DNA of 64,000 nt from Erythroxylum novogranatense (GCA_029891385.1 CM057226.1:13571225-13635224), one strand, 5' to 3'. Shown: positions 13,101-24,889, numbered from the stretch's first letter. Notes: a model not told the origin generated them from the letters alone. Numbers and translations are program-made.

Positions 13101-14160
13101 AATAAATTTTGTAGTTGGCCTACCTCATACAAGGACTTAAAGTGATTCAATTTGGGTGATCATAAATACGTTGACGAAGTCATCCCATTTCTTACCTATG
13201 AAAACCACCTACTCAATATCCAAACTCCCACAAGTGTATATCAAGCAAATAATGTGTCTGTACTGGGTGCCCGTATCAATAGTCTCTAATTGAGGATCAC
13301 ATTTCACTTCTCAATTCTTGAGGAAATTACAAAAGGCATTGGGCACCAGGTTAGATTTTAGTATAACATTCCATCCTTAAACTAATGGGCAATATGAAAG
13401 GACGATTCAAACCTTAAAAGACATGATGAGAATGTACGTGATGGAATTTGGTGGTAGTTGGAATTCACACTTACCTCTGATCGAGTTCAATTACAATAAT
13501 AACTATCATAATAACATTGGGATGGTGCCTTACAAGGTATTGTACAAAAGAAAATGCAGATTATCAATGTGCTAGGAGAAAGTAGGCGAGAGGCAAATGG
13601 AGGGCCCAAAACTGATCAATGTCACATCAAAGAAGATTCCATTGATCAAACAAAGACTAGAGATAGTGTTCAATAAACAAAAGAGTTATGCAGACCTAAA
13701 GCGTAAAGACATGGAATTTCAAGTTGGTGACATTGTGTTTATAAAGTTATCTCCGATAAGGGGTGTGAAAAGGTTTGGAAAGAAAGGAAAACTATCTCCA
13801 AGATATATTAGACCTTACAAGATAATGGATAGGGTTAGAAATGTGGCATATTGATTGGCATTACCTTTGGATATGTCATAAATCCACCCAATATTCCACG
13901 TTTTTTTATTTCGCAAGTATATCTCTAATCCTTCTTTTGTACTCCAACCACATAATATAAAGGTGAATGAGAATCTGATCTATAAAGAGGAGATAAAGAG
14001 GAGATAATAGCTATTTTGGATTCTCAAGAGCATTAGTTGCGATCAAAACAAATCCCTATAGCGAAGGTGATATAGAGGAATGGTAATACCAAGGAGATCA
14101 TTTAGGAAACAAAGCAAGAGATGCGAGAGTTATATCCATACGTATTTCCTTAATAAAGCA
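10150..14160 (+). pseudogene. Decayed Ty3/gypsy gag-pol (chromovirus, Tekay/Del-like)
   Basis: Broken polyprotein with many stops and frameshifts, readable in pieces. A gag remnant covers about 10240-10850 and ends in a damaged zinc knuckle (YRYGQ then HLIRDYP, near 10815-10845). Aspartic protease is at 11060-11305, with LIDRGATHSFIS where an LIDSG active site is expected. RT is in pieces at 11590-12180, with IIDNILVY in place of the catalytic IDD motif. RNase H spans about 12400-12850, ending [10 protein letters not shown]. Integrase is at about 13140-13560, with TNGQYERTIQTLKDMMR. A C-terminal region at 13597-14140 holds the FQVGDIVFIKLSP-type module and a chromodomain-like tail (ILDSQ, RNGN, MRELYP). 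No LTRs of its own were found, and the left side is cut by the long-LTR element. It is dead: catalytic residues are changed as well as frames broken. Confidence 0.88.
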
Positions 14161-14194
14161 TTGTTGTAAAATTTGAGGATAAATTTTCTTTTAA

Positions 14195-14199
<5 letters not shown>

Positions 14200-14261
<62 letters not shown>
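14200..14261. repeat. (AT)n microsatellite
   Basis: A pure AT dinucleotide run of about 60 bases, directly after the gypsy C-terminus. It produces false repeated Tyr-Ile reading frames on both strands. Likely length-polymorphic. Confidence 0.97.
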
Positions 14262-14264
<3 letters not shown>

Positions 14265-14830
14265 GTACATACACACATATCTCTTACTTTCACCCTCATC
14301 TTTCCTATTTTTTATTTTCACTTACTATTTATGGAACCATCATCTTCCTCTATTTTTCACTACTGTTTAACCATATATATCAATCAACTTCTCTCTTATC
14401 ATAACCATACTCATTTTATCTTACAACACTAAAATCATCACAAAAATTAAGAAGAAAAATCAGAGAAAACTCAAATATTTTGTTTCCTTCAGTGAGTGTT
14501 GCTGACCACCACCACCACCATTAGACTCCCCTCAATGTTAGGATAAACCCCTATGGTCTTGTCACTGGTCAATGCATGTATGGTCACGGATTGACGAAAA
14601 TAAGGTTAGGGCTTTATTTTTTTTTTCAATTTGTTAATGTTTGTTGAGAATATGATTTTCTTATGGTTATAAAAGTTGTTCTAATCATCAAGAAATTTCA
14701 TATTGTATAAAAATTTATTAATTCTGAGACTAGAAAATTTTCTAGTCACTAAAGGAATATTCCAGTCACCAAAGATACTATTTTGGCAACCTTCTAATGA
14801 ATTTTATTTTTTAAAAAATATAAATTATGT
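14262..14830. other. No gene recognised
   Basis: AT-rich sequence between the gypsy remnant and the first recognisable copia integrase residues. It has a short CCA run near 14507-14522 and poly-T stretches. It may hold lost gag/protease or leader parts of the following copia element, but no motif supports this. Confidence 0.5.
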
Positions 14831-17025
14831 CTATCCATGCTTTGAGAAGTGATAATGCCAAATAATATTTTTTAACATAATTTTAAACCTATATGATCCA
14901 AAATGGTTATTTTTTTATTAATCCTTATATATTGACACACCAGCTCAAAATGGTGTGGTAAAAAAGGAAAAATTGTCATCTTCTTGAAACCATTAAAGCA
15001 AGTTGTATGCTCCCAAACTATTTTAGGCTAATGCAACCACGTTAACTTGTTTTTTGATCAATTTTATGCCTTCACATGTTCTATATTCTTAAATTCCTTA
15101 TAACATTTTTTTTTTTACTAAACCCTTGTTCCTTATTGAATGACAAAGTTTTGTTTATACTTGCTTTATTTGTGATGTTCACCCTCAAGTTACTAAGTTG
15201 GATCTTAAATCTTTAAAATGTGTCTTTTTAGGCTACTCTTATCTGCAAAAAGGGTATCAATACTATTGTCTAAAAATTAACGAATATCTTGTAAAAAAAT
15301 GTCTTATATCTATCGATGTTACCTTTTTAAAACACATTCCTTTCTTTCCTACTTTTTAATATATAAGATGGAGGATGATGATCTATTAGTTAACAAGATC
15401 ACCAATCAAATCACTAATGTTACCTCTACATATACATGACCACCACATATCTACCTTGTCTATTTGAGAAGAAGGGATCATCCTGATGGAAGTTTGATAC
15501 ATCTCTCTTCTTCAACATCAAATCCAATATTCAATGATATCAGTACACCTATCTTATTTTCTATTTTATTTTTATTGTCATTTACCTTCCTCTTCTTTTT
15601 CTTTTTTTCTTCTCTTGATTATGTGATTCTTGTGAAAATTGTTCTTGAAGCCTTATCCTATCCTTGTTAACAAGATGCTTTGACAAAGGAGATGAATGCT
15701 TTAGATGCTAATGGTATATGAGATTTAGTGAACTCACCTGTTGGAAAGAAAGATATTAGATGTAAATGAGTTTATTTAGCAAAGTCAATTATGATAAATC
15801 AGTGGCTCGATTTAAAGCATAAATTATGGGAAAAAAAGTTATGCTTAGATTTATAGTGAGTATTATTCTGATACTTTCCCGCCTATTACTAAACAAACCT
15901 TTATTCATCTATTCATTTCTATATCAACTACTTATAATTAGATATAAAAAATATCTTCTTATATGGTGACCTTAAAGAGGAAGTATAGGGAGCAATCACG
16001 TGAGTTTGTTACTTAAAGGGAGTATGGCAAAGTTTGCCATCTTTAAAAGGCCCATATGGTTTAAAATAGAGTCTTCATCCTTGACTTAAAAAATTTAGTT
16101 AAGAAGAGAAAAACTTTAGAATAAATAAGAGCAAGTATGATCATTTAGTCTTCTATAAACAATTTGCATATAGTATTATCCTCTTTATTGTTTATGTGCA
16201 TGATATTGTTATTAATGAAGTGACTATATTGGCATTCCATCGTTAAATTCCTTTCTTCACAATCAATTTCGCACAAAAGGTTTTGGAGTTTTGAAATGTT
16301 TTCTAAGAGTAGAAGTGACAGATATACCTGATCAATTAACTAAGACTGGAAAGTTATAATCTAAATCATGCAGTACCCTGTGGATACTTGCTTGAAGATA
16401 TTGGGGAATACAGAATATTGGTTGGAGAATTAAATTTTATTATAGTAGATCACCCTAATATTGCATATTTTGTCAATTTTTGTAAATCAATTCATGTCTT
16501 GTTTAACCATTCATCATTGGACTACCTTATAATTAATCTTATGTTACCTAAAGGGAGCTCATATACTAGGGATACTATATGAAAATCATGTTGAATTTTT
16601 TCACATATCGATTGGACAAATTTTAAGATTGACCAAAAATCTACAATTAGCTATCGTGTCTTTGTTAGAGAAAATTTAATTTCACGAAAAAATCTACAAT
16701 TAGCTATACAAAGTTGTGGTATAGTTAACATGTGAGATAATGTGGATATACCAACTATCATCTAAAATTGATCTTAAATCGTCCATACCAATAAAGTTGT
16801 AGTGTGATGATCAAGTTGATTTACATATTGCTTCTAATTATGTTTCATGAATAAACTAGATATATTGAGATTAACTATAAAGTACAACAAAGCTCGATGT
16901 CTATAAGATATGTCAAAATTAGAAAACAACTTGAAGATTTTTTGATGAAATAAACAGTGCTCATGTTAATTATAGTTGTAATAAGTTGGACATGATTAAT
17001 AGCTATGCTCCAACTTGAAATGGAG
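14831..17025 (+). pseudogene. Decayed Ty1/copia pol (integrase to RNase H)
   Basis: Only the pol part survives, with numerous stops and frame changes. The integrase core starts near 14836 (LRSDNAK), followed by DTPAQNGVV near 14935, where the acidic Glu context is damaged, and LINFMPSHVL near 15055. A short post-integrase block LKCVFLGYS-like is near 15215. RT begins near 15675 (EMNALDANG) with LDIKNxFLYGDLKEEV near 15940. The TPM-to-RNase H spacer is at 16388-16582 (VGELNFIIVDHPNIAYFV). RNase H remnants extend to about 17010, ending NSYAPTWNGV-like just before the LTR. Gag and protease are not recognised. The phrases resemble plant Tork/Retrofit-type copia elements. A non-functional fossil. 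Confidence 0.82.
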
Positions 17026-17170
17026 TGTTAACAGATTATAGAAATATATAACTGATAAGATATGTAACCAACATGATATTTTTAGACCTGATTAGAGGCT
17101 CAATTATAGGAATTACATTCCTTATTCTATCCAAAGTATATTAAGAGAAATCAATACCTTTTCTCCTTGA
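17026..17170 (+). mobile_element. Start of 3' LTR of the decayed copia element (3' edge uncertain)
   Basis: A purine-rich CCAACTTGAAATGGAG tract is followed at once by TGTTAACAGATTATAG, the usual start of this class of copia LTR. The sequence then looks like an LTR with short A/T runs. The end is not clear: ATTTACA near 17170 is a possible CA terminus. No matching 5' LTR was seen upstream. Confidence 0.6.
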
Positions 17171-18676
17171 TTTACATCTATGAAGAAGATAAATCCCATG
17201 CTTTTTTGTTACCTTCTTTCTTAACCTTATCCTCGCTGCTCAATAAAGCCTAACTCAGTAAGGTCAAGGATTAGATTGAGCGAAACTTGAACAAATTGAA
17301 TGGTTCTAACTAAATCATACTTTGAATTACGTAACCTGAACATAATCAAACCTTATGCCAAAATAAGAAATGGTCCAACCTTAGCCCATTTCATTATCAA
17401 TCCTATCTATGCCTAAGGCAATAATGACCAGGACTTCAAAGTCCTTGATTTGTATGTCAAGAAGATGAAAAGTCCAGATCATTTAATCCCACTTAAAAGG
17501 GAAATGAATGTAGAAAATGCGCCTAATTTTTTTTACTAATATTTGCATAAAAGTTTAATTTTATTCTAAAACATTAAGCATTTGGTATCCATTGTGAATG
17601 CCAATCGCAATCAGTATTTATATTTATTGTTATCTTATATAATCAAAATTGGTACCTTATAGGATGACGAATATCAACCGTGTCATGAAAAAAAAAAACA
17701 CATCAAGACATCGACAGCTAATTACTATATATGTGTGCTGGTAATTATGACTTTCTTAGATTGGAAATATGATTGACTGTTTCAAATAGAATACTTGGGA
17801 TATAGTAATTACAAGTTGGAAAGATTGGAAGTCTAAAGCTTGAGAGTTAGGCAACGGATAATATGCTATGATTCAGATGTTTATCTTGCATTTAGATTGT
17901 ACAGTATGAACTGAATATATATGAGATCGATCTTTAGAGGAGAGTTACGTTTATCATATAACCTAAATTTCACCTAAGGAGTCTTTTTTTTATTTTAAAA
18001 AAAAAAAGAAATTTGATAAGGCTATCATTAGATTGGTAATGACAAAAAAACTATATTCCACATTTATTTAAAGTCTGGTCTGTAATTGGAATTCTTTTTA
18101 TAGCAGCTTCTACAATTAAAACTCATGACAAGCCTCCTCATTTGATCCTTCCTCCGAATGTAACATCGAACCACATTTTACCACTTCTTGATATGATATT
18201 GTTAAGAATGATCGTAGCCTGTCGATTTACATTGGCTGATTATAAGACAAAGATACCAATGGGATATGATATACGTAGGAAGCATAATCTTGCAAGTCAA
18301 GTAAGCCATGCCTAGCAGAAGTAGCATGTGCTTAAGAGTATACCTACACAGCCACATTCTAAAAATTATTACAAATTCTAAATTGGCCAAATCTTCATTT
18401 ATGTGACTCGTAAATTACTATTTAAGTTTATGCTTGTAATTATGAATATCTCAGCTTAGAAAGCTGATTACGACAGTTTCACATGGAATACTTTGGAGCC
18501 TGGCATATAGTTGCAAGTGGGAAAGGGTTGAAAGTCTAAAGCTGGACACTTTTGCTTTCCCACTTGATGCATAACAAGCTACGACGTGATCCTGTGAATT
18601 GTATTTATAATGTTAGTCATTCATGTCTATTTGCTTCGTGGGCCAAGAAATTGCAGGAACGAACTCTAACTAAAGT
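17171..18676. other. Intergenic, with a duplicated block upstream of the HMA gene
   Basis: No gene is recognised. A block at about 17740-17850 recurs in diverged form at about 18436-18550. Both share GTAATTATGA at the start, then TTTCA-A-GGAATACTT-like sequence, and end GGAAAG...TTGAAGTCTAAAGCT. The second copy is 125-240 bp upstream of the HMA start, so it may be promoter sequence. Frames in 18070-18420 gave no recognisable protein. Confidence 0.6.
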
Positions 18677-19220
18677 ATGAAGGTATGCTATCAAAATTCA
18701 GAGATCTTTCTTGCATTTAGATATAGATTATGAAGAGAAAGAATTTAAGAATGTCTTAATTTTCACCGTTATCTTTTCATGATTCTACAGCAAAAGATAG
18801 TATTGAAGGTGGCTATGCATTGCCAGAAATGCCATCGTAAGGCCCTTAAGATCGTCGCAGTAACAGATGGTAATCAATATTGTTTCAACAAGCTCATGCA
18901 AAAATCAGCTTCACTTCTGTTGTTTCTGTTCTAACATACATCAAACCTTAATTATGTGTTCAAACAAAAACTTGTAAGAATTATAGTTGTTATCTTAAGA
19001 CGTTCTATAAGCATTAGCGATACCAAATAATATATATGCTTGAGTCGTAATAATTAATATTATACTTTGAATGGACTCAGGAGTGACCTTTGTAAGCATA
19101 GAAGGAGACTTCAAAGAGATAGTCGTGGTGATCGGAGATAACATCGACCCCGTGAAGTTGACTGCCAAACTGAGGAAGAAAGTTGGAGCCACAGAGATTA
19201 TCAGTGTGGTAACAATGTGA
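18677..19220 (+). CDS. Small heavy-metal-associated (HMA) domain protein, 3 exons
   Basis: Predicted exons are 18677-18682 (ATG AAG only), 18791-18869 and 19081-19220, with GT-AG introns at both junctions and frame kept, giving 74 aa. The whole protein is one HMA ferredoxin-like fold. It has a beta strand KIVLKVAMHC, the metal-site loop MHCQKC (residues 11-16, two Cys), a helix with HRKALKIVAV, then GVTFVSIEG, the strand KEIVVVIGD, DPVKLTAKLRKKVG and a last strand TEIISVV. Plants have large families of such proteins, which bind copper, zinc or cadmium, and some domains are integrated into immune receptors. There is no C-terminal isoprenylation CaaX box and no proline-rich tail, so it is the short, non-isoprenylated kind. 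The 6-nt first exon was chosen because its splice sites and frame fit. An alternative first exon cannot be excluded. Confidence 0.85.
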
Positions 19221-20705
19221 ACAGGTGCCATACATGTATGATAACCAGATGGTTTTTTAACAAATATTAATTGTTAGCTACAGATAGTTTAGTCATCTCT
19301 CATCTTATAAGGATGTCCAGTTCTTGGTAAATACTGAATCGGTTCAATGGCATGTAAAACAATTGGTCAAATGATTTCAAGTTGCAGTTTCTTAGGTTTT
19401 TCTTACAGTTATACCTCATTAGTCCTTATATGACATGTTTAATGGCTTTCTCTGAGTATCATTTGACATATTTGGCACAAGACTATGGAAGGTTCATTAC
19501 TCTCTAATCTTTTCTCGCAATGCGTTTGCTACTCAGAAACCGAGTTGGGGTATAACTGGTCAATATTATTCAATTTTGTGCATCATTAGTTGCTTATTTA
19601 TCTAATCGATTTACTAAATAAAGTTAAATCTAGCATTTGAATCTTTCGAAAAAGTTGAAAAATTCTATTGGCAGAAAGATAAGAAGATGGCGATTGGACT
19701 TTCCAATTTGATTTGTTTAAACTTACTATGAACTACCACAAGCTTACGCTCGTATGTTATTTTTTTGAAAGATAGCTCACTCAAAATTTACAAATTTATT
19801 CAAAAGATATAAAAAAGATCTTCGAGCGACAATAAGAAGGGTGTATATCAAAATTTTAAATTTTAAATTTTGAATTTTGAGTTATTTTGTGATTGCAAAT
19901 CGATTGAAGTTTTAACTATTAAAGATAATCCGAATTGTAATTACAATAAATTATAATAAAGAATATAAATGTACTGAACGTAATTAAAATCTTGGGATAT
20001 AGTATATACCTTAATATATAAAGGAGTTCTGTCATAGCTGTGGAGTGTGACAATAATTCAAAATTCAAAAATTCAATAGTAAAAATTTTGAATTGTCTAA
20101 TTTTTTATTTAGTTTTCAAATTTTTTGTTTGATTTATTTTAATAAATTTTTGTTAAAATTGATCAGTTTATTAATTGATATGTCAATTTTTAGAAATTAA
20201 TAAATTTTATAAAATAAAATAAATTAGTTAATTTGTATTTAACAATCTTTTTCAATTAAACGTTAAATTTTCAATAATAAAGATAATCATATTTTAAATT
20301 CTTTAATTTTATTCAATCTTTAGCTCGGTCTATGATCTAAAATCAATTGAACTTTTAAATTTTAAACCTCCTATTTTACTATATTGTTTTATAAAAATAT
20401 TGATATTAACATCTTTTACATGTCAAGCGAAAAAAAAAGTTGGAAATAAGCGAAAAAAAAAGTTGGAAATGGAAATCTGATGGGATGGAATATAGCTATG
20501 TCAAGCCTATGGCCAGTCGCTGGAATATTTCTTCTGGAGGGTGGAAATTGCAAGAAGCTGTTGCATGCCTCGTTCGGAATAAGAGTCTTTTGATTGTACA
20601 AAATCTATGTTATATATGAAGTGTCGTCATAAGAGGACAAAAGTCCTGGCCATTACTTCCAGATAAATAAGATTGATTTCAGGAATCATTGTCTTGTAAT
20701 TGTAA
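19221..20705. other. AT-rich intergenic DNA, no gene recognised
   Basis: 3' flank of the HMA gene followed by very AT-rich sequence with runs such as TTTTAAATTTTAAATTTTG near 19856. No reading frame or RNA gene is recognised. A 23-bp tandem duplication lies at about 20424-20470. Confidence 0.6.
20424..20470. repeat. Two-copy tandem repeat, unit 23 bp
   Basis: AAGCGAAAAAAAAAGTTGG plus AAAT is present twice in a row. The two copies appear identical and sit in AT-rich intergenic DNA. No function is suggested. Confidence 0.85.
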
Positions 20706-20713
20706 AGTAATTC

Positions 20714-20810
20714 CAATGTTTTAAAAACTGGACCGGGCATCGAACCGGTCGAAGGAAAAGTTTAAGATTTAGAGGTTCAACCGGTAATGAACCGCTATCA
20801 AACCGGAAAA
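20714..20810. repeat. hAT left TIR and subterminal CCGGT motifs
   Basis: Terminal inverted repeat followed by several AACCGG/ACCGGT motifs spaced at 20-30 bp, matching the motif type at the other end. Such subterminal repeats are the usual binding sites of hAT transposases. Confidence 0.8.
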
Positions 20811-21155
20811 TAATAAATAAGATGAAAATTTTATAAGAATAAATAAAAATAAAATATTTTATTGAAATGAAAAATATACCAATGTTTATTATTATCTAAT
20901 GAACTAAAAATAAATAAATATGAGTCCAATATAAAACTTAAAATAACATTTAAGAGAAAAATTGTATTTCTGAAGGAGGTTGGGTCTCATCATCGTCAAA
21001 AGCTCCAAATTTTCCAACGCTATTTAAAGATTCAGAACTACGCTTTCATCCAAAGTATTTGCATTCACTTCTTCTCTGCATTAAAATAAATTACAAATTA
21101 GTAACGTATGAAATTATTCTCAATTGTAAACTTGTAATACAAAGATAATTTTAAC

Positions 21156-23384
21156 TTAAATATAATCAAAATAAGATATAAACCGACCATTAGTAGATGT
21201 TCTTAATTCATTTGTTGTGACGAATGCATGTTCTTCATAAATGGTCATTTCAAGTTCATTATAATCAAGATCAGGCGATGGTTCTTCTTCTTCGATCCAA
21301 AAATCAGTATGTTCAATACAATCAATATCAATTGGATCATACGTTCTCTTCTTATTAAACGCTCTGAACACATAATAGAGCAATTATAAAGTCAATATTT
21401 CAATAAAATTATTGAAATAAAAACAAAAATATAAAATACATTCTTCATTCGCAGATTATAAGTAACGTAAACAAGGTCATTAAGTCTTTGATGTTCCAAA
21501 CGATTACGTTTCTTTGTATGAATACGCTCAAAACACTCCAATTACGCTCACAACCCGATGCGTAATTTGTTTGGTCGAGTAACCTAATAGCGAGTTTTCT
21601 CAATGTTGAGCATCACACCGAATAATCTCCACCACTCATCTCGCATTTTAAATTAATATTTATGATAAAATATATATTAATGAATTAAAATTTAAAAGTA
21701 TAAAACTTACTGGCTGCATTTTTTATCATCGGTTCTCTTCACGATGATCTAGCAAAACTCTCTAAACCTTCACGATATATCTTAATTTCATTTATCGCCA
21801 TGATTGCTCTTCACTAGAAAAATACCTTTGCATTCAATCACATCAAACAAACCTCCCATAATATTACTTGTACATACTTCTCCACTATAAAAGCAATAAG
21901 GATTGAGAAAATAAGTCGCTAAGTGGATCCTTTGAGTAAGATGCTTATCCCATCGTCGATCAATAATATCTATATAAGGCTTGTATAATCTCTCATTCCC
22001 TTTAAAAGATCTGTAATTGTTTTGCGAGTTCTATACATACCATCATATATATACCCCAAAGATGGCTTCTCATCCGAGTCAACAATCCTCAATGACCTTA
22101 TAAGCGAGCCACAACCTTCACAATGATCAAGCAAGCATCCCAAAATTTATTATCTAGAATAATGGCGCAAACTTCTTTTCCTTTTTCACTCTTTGATAAT
22201 TTATGACTTGAAAAGTGTTTACTTGTCACCAAATTTTGAAGTTGATGCTTATGTTGATAAATACTTTTCAAAGTAATAAATGTAGTTGCAAACTGGTAGC
22301 AATGGACGCACGATCTCAACCCAATCTTCTTGCTTTCTTAACCAAGACAAAATGTGACATGATTATACACAAAATTGTGATCTTAGATGCTGCGTGAAGC
22401 AAGACTAGAAATATGATCCATACCACCAATATCTTTTAAAATAAGATTTATACAATGAGCAAGACATGGAGACCAATAAATATGCCCATACTTTGATTGT
22501 AATAAGTGCCGGTGATACATAATTAGTCTGCATTATCTGTTACAAAATGCACAACATTCTTTGGTCCAACCAACTCGACAATTTCAGAGAATAATTCAGA
22601 TAAAGCATTACCACTTTTTACCATGTCAGAAGCATCAACAGACTTGATAAAAGTTGTTCCCATATTACAATAAACCAAGAAATTAATCAAGGTTCTTTGT
22701 CTTTGATCAGTCCACCCATCTGCCATAATAGTGCATCCTGTTGATTCCCAACAAGATTTATATGTATCCACAATTAACTGACATTCTTTTTTTAAATCTT
22801 GAAGCAAAGGCACACGCAACTCATAATAAGATGGTGCCTTAAATCCTGGGCCTATTACTGTTGTAGCATCAATTGCTTCTTGAAAATATGGTGAATTTAA
22901 AGCATTTAAAGGAATACATGAATGATAGAACCATCTAGTCCATGCTCTTTTACATCTCAAAACAACATCCTTATCAACCATCAAACTTTTTAGACTACGT
23001 TGAGAACCAGGAGTAGTTCTTGGAGAAAAATATGAATCTATGTCAATAGTAGCTTTTCTTTTTCCTTTATCTAATGCTTGTGGTGTTTCATCATCTCCAA
23101 AAGATATATCATGAGCCTCTTTATTTTCATTTTTCTTTTTTACTTGTTGCTGCAAATATTTTCCAATCGTATCACGCACATCAAGTGGCACTTTTTTGCA
23201 AGGAGCAATATTACCCTTAACACCAGCAAGATGTTCTTTCATTCTAAAAATTCCTCCCCTTTAAATATTCTACCATAAAACATACAATTATATTGGACAT
23301 TCCCATCGATGCTTGAGAGGAAGAAAATAATTCCATCTTTGGATCGGACTTACCACGAGTAGAGGATGACTCTATATTTTCCAT
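21156..23384 (-). pseudogene. hAT transposase pseudogene (BED finger, DUF659, dimerisation region)
   Basis: Start chosen at MENIESSS (23384). A BED zinc finger follows, but CMFY replaces the expected CxxC second cysteine near 23270, and the frame shifts inside a G-run near 23255. The open part 23242-22523 carries FRMKEHLAGVKGNIAPC and then the DUF659-type catalytic region (GCTIMADGWTDQRQRTLINF, VVHFVTDNAD). After a stop, further pieces are read in changing frames: WDACLIIVKVVARL, LRIVDSDEKPSLGYIYDGMY and RRWDKHLTQRIHLATYFLNP at about 22110-21890. The C-terminal hAT dimerisation motif (ASGCERNWSVF, KKRNRLEHQRLNDLVYVTYN) is at about 21600-21440. A last exon at 21363-21156 (YDPIDIDCIEHTDFW) follows an apparent intron. 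Normal hAT proteins of this kind are about 650-750 aa. The domain order is complete, but several stops and frameshifts make it inactive. Confidence 0.88.
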
Positions 23385-23664
23385 TATGATTTAACCTAAA
23401 AAATTTAAAAAATAATTAGGTATACTACTGTTAGGGCAAAAGTATGCATCTAAATATTTCTCATTATTAATTGTAATAAAGAAGACCAACAACAGCAAAA
23501 TAGATACACAAAAGATCAACAGATATTACTTACTTGTTAAACTTTGCTCCAGCAATTACTCCACTTTCAATAGCCTAACTGAAATATTACTAGTTTTCAA
23601 TATTGCTACTTTAGATCAACAAATTGAATAGTTGAAAGAATATATATAACTGAACTATCAAAGA

Positions 23665-24010
23665 CAGAAATTGATACGAAATAGAGTTCTAAATATTACA
23701 GAAATTGATATGAAATAAAGTTCTAAATGTTACAAAATTGATATAAAATATAGTTCTAAATATTATAAAACTTATCAATACCATAAATTGAATTAAAATA
23801 AAGTTCTAAATATTATAAACATTAATATAAAATAGAATTCTAAATGTTACAAACCTCCACAATACCATAGAGAAGTAACTCTAATAGTCCATTCTAACTA
23901 AATTCCATCCTAATGTATAACAAAATTCCATCCTAATGTAACTCTAAGTGTATAACCAAATTCATCATAATGTAACTCTAAGTGTATAACCAAATTCCAT
24001 CCTAATGTAA
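23665..24010. repeat. Degenerate tandem repeats inside the hAT element
   Basis: Two kinds lie next to each other. At about 23665-23855, five imperfect copies of a ~35-45 bp unit are built on AATTGATATGAAATAAAGTT with CTAAATATTA. At about 23885-24010, several copies of a ~35 bp unit contain TAACTCTAAGTGTATAACC and AAATTCCATCCTAATG. They lie between the transposase start and the pyruvate kinase fragment, in what would be the transposase promoter or leader. Confidence 0.75.
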
Positions 24011-24272
24011 CTCTAATAGTTCATTATTAACTAAAGAATCTTTTTTTATTTAAAACATTACTTAATAGTCAATGGTTGTTGTACGAATTTCTGAGCATTG
24101 GAAAACGATGGACAAGTGTTGTCCATAGTAAATGCATTAAATGCATGTAATGGGTATTGTCCGATGGTTAAATGCAAAAGGATTTGTGTTTGGTTTTCAC
24201 AGAAATTGTACCTATACTTTTGGACGGTAACAGTCATAACCCACTCATTAAATCAATATAGTTAATAGTCCA

Positions 24273-24334
24273 TGACTCCATTCAATGTAGAACACGCTTT
24301 TTCTTATTAGGTGACTCCATTCAATGTAGAACAC
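24273..24334. repeat. Direct repeat of 23 bp in the hAT 5' region
   Basis: TGACTCCATTCAATGTAGAA plus CAC occurs at 24273-24295 and 24312-24334, identical by eye, separated by 16 bases. Position upstream of the transposase suggests either a slip duplication or paired protein sites. No direct evidence for either. Confidence 0.8.
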
Positions 24335-24596
24335 TCTTAGGATTACGTGCCCTCCTTCAACCCAGATGATCGTCAAAGCTTGGGTTCGAGATCCTTCTTT
24401 CTAGTTTTCTTCATCCGGCGCTCTCTCTTCTCTAATACTCTATTCGGTTCCACTTTCCAGGGCCTGGAAGGCATCTCCCTGAGTTGTCGTTTTCTTCAAC
24501 TTTTTGTTGTCGCAGAGACGTGTTTTATGTGTGTCGTCGTCCATAAGATGCCACCAAGAGGGTTCAGAAGACAACTGGTAAGTTCCCCTGGCATCT

Positions 24597-24745
24597 TCTC
24601 TAAGCGTTTCTTGGTGATACTCGTCAGATCCATGAGAGAAATTGAATCTAGCAACGTTCATGCCGCCCATCAACAGCTTCTCGCACATCTCAATGGATCT
24701 GGAAGCAGGACCCAGCGTGCGTACGATCTTGGTTTTCTTCTCCAT
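24597..24745 (-). pseudogene. Captured fragment of pyruvate kinase, N-terminal exon
   Basis: On the minus strand an open frame starting [17 protein letters not shown] at 24745 continues [20 protein letters not shown] and ends HQETLRE near 24600. This is the N-terminal beta/alpha unit of plant cytosolic pyruvate kinase, the glycolytic enzyme that makes pyruvate and ATP from phosphoenolpyruvate. TLGPAS and MNVARxNFSHG are family signatures. About 50 residues of a ~510-residue enzyme are present, so no activity is possible. The similarity stops sharply after HQETLRE, perhaps at a captured exon or splice border. It lies inside the hAT element on the transposase strand, and the frame is still open upstream and downstream (24985-24440). 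This is a transduplicated host gene piece. Confidence 0.9.
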
Positions 24746-24889
24746 TTCTATCTGTTTTTTGTTCTGAAACCGCAATACCCACAACAGAAAAGAGAGGAAT
24801 TGATCAGCAAAACACAAGGTTTGGATCTGTGCGAAAACCGCAGTACCCACTCTCATCTTCGGTCTTCCTGTACGAAAACGAAGGAGAAG

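Noticed and set aside
14130..14370. Tyr-Ile repeated frames on both strands
   Set aside because: Pure product of the AT microsatellite.
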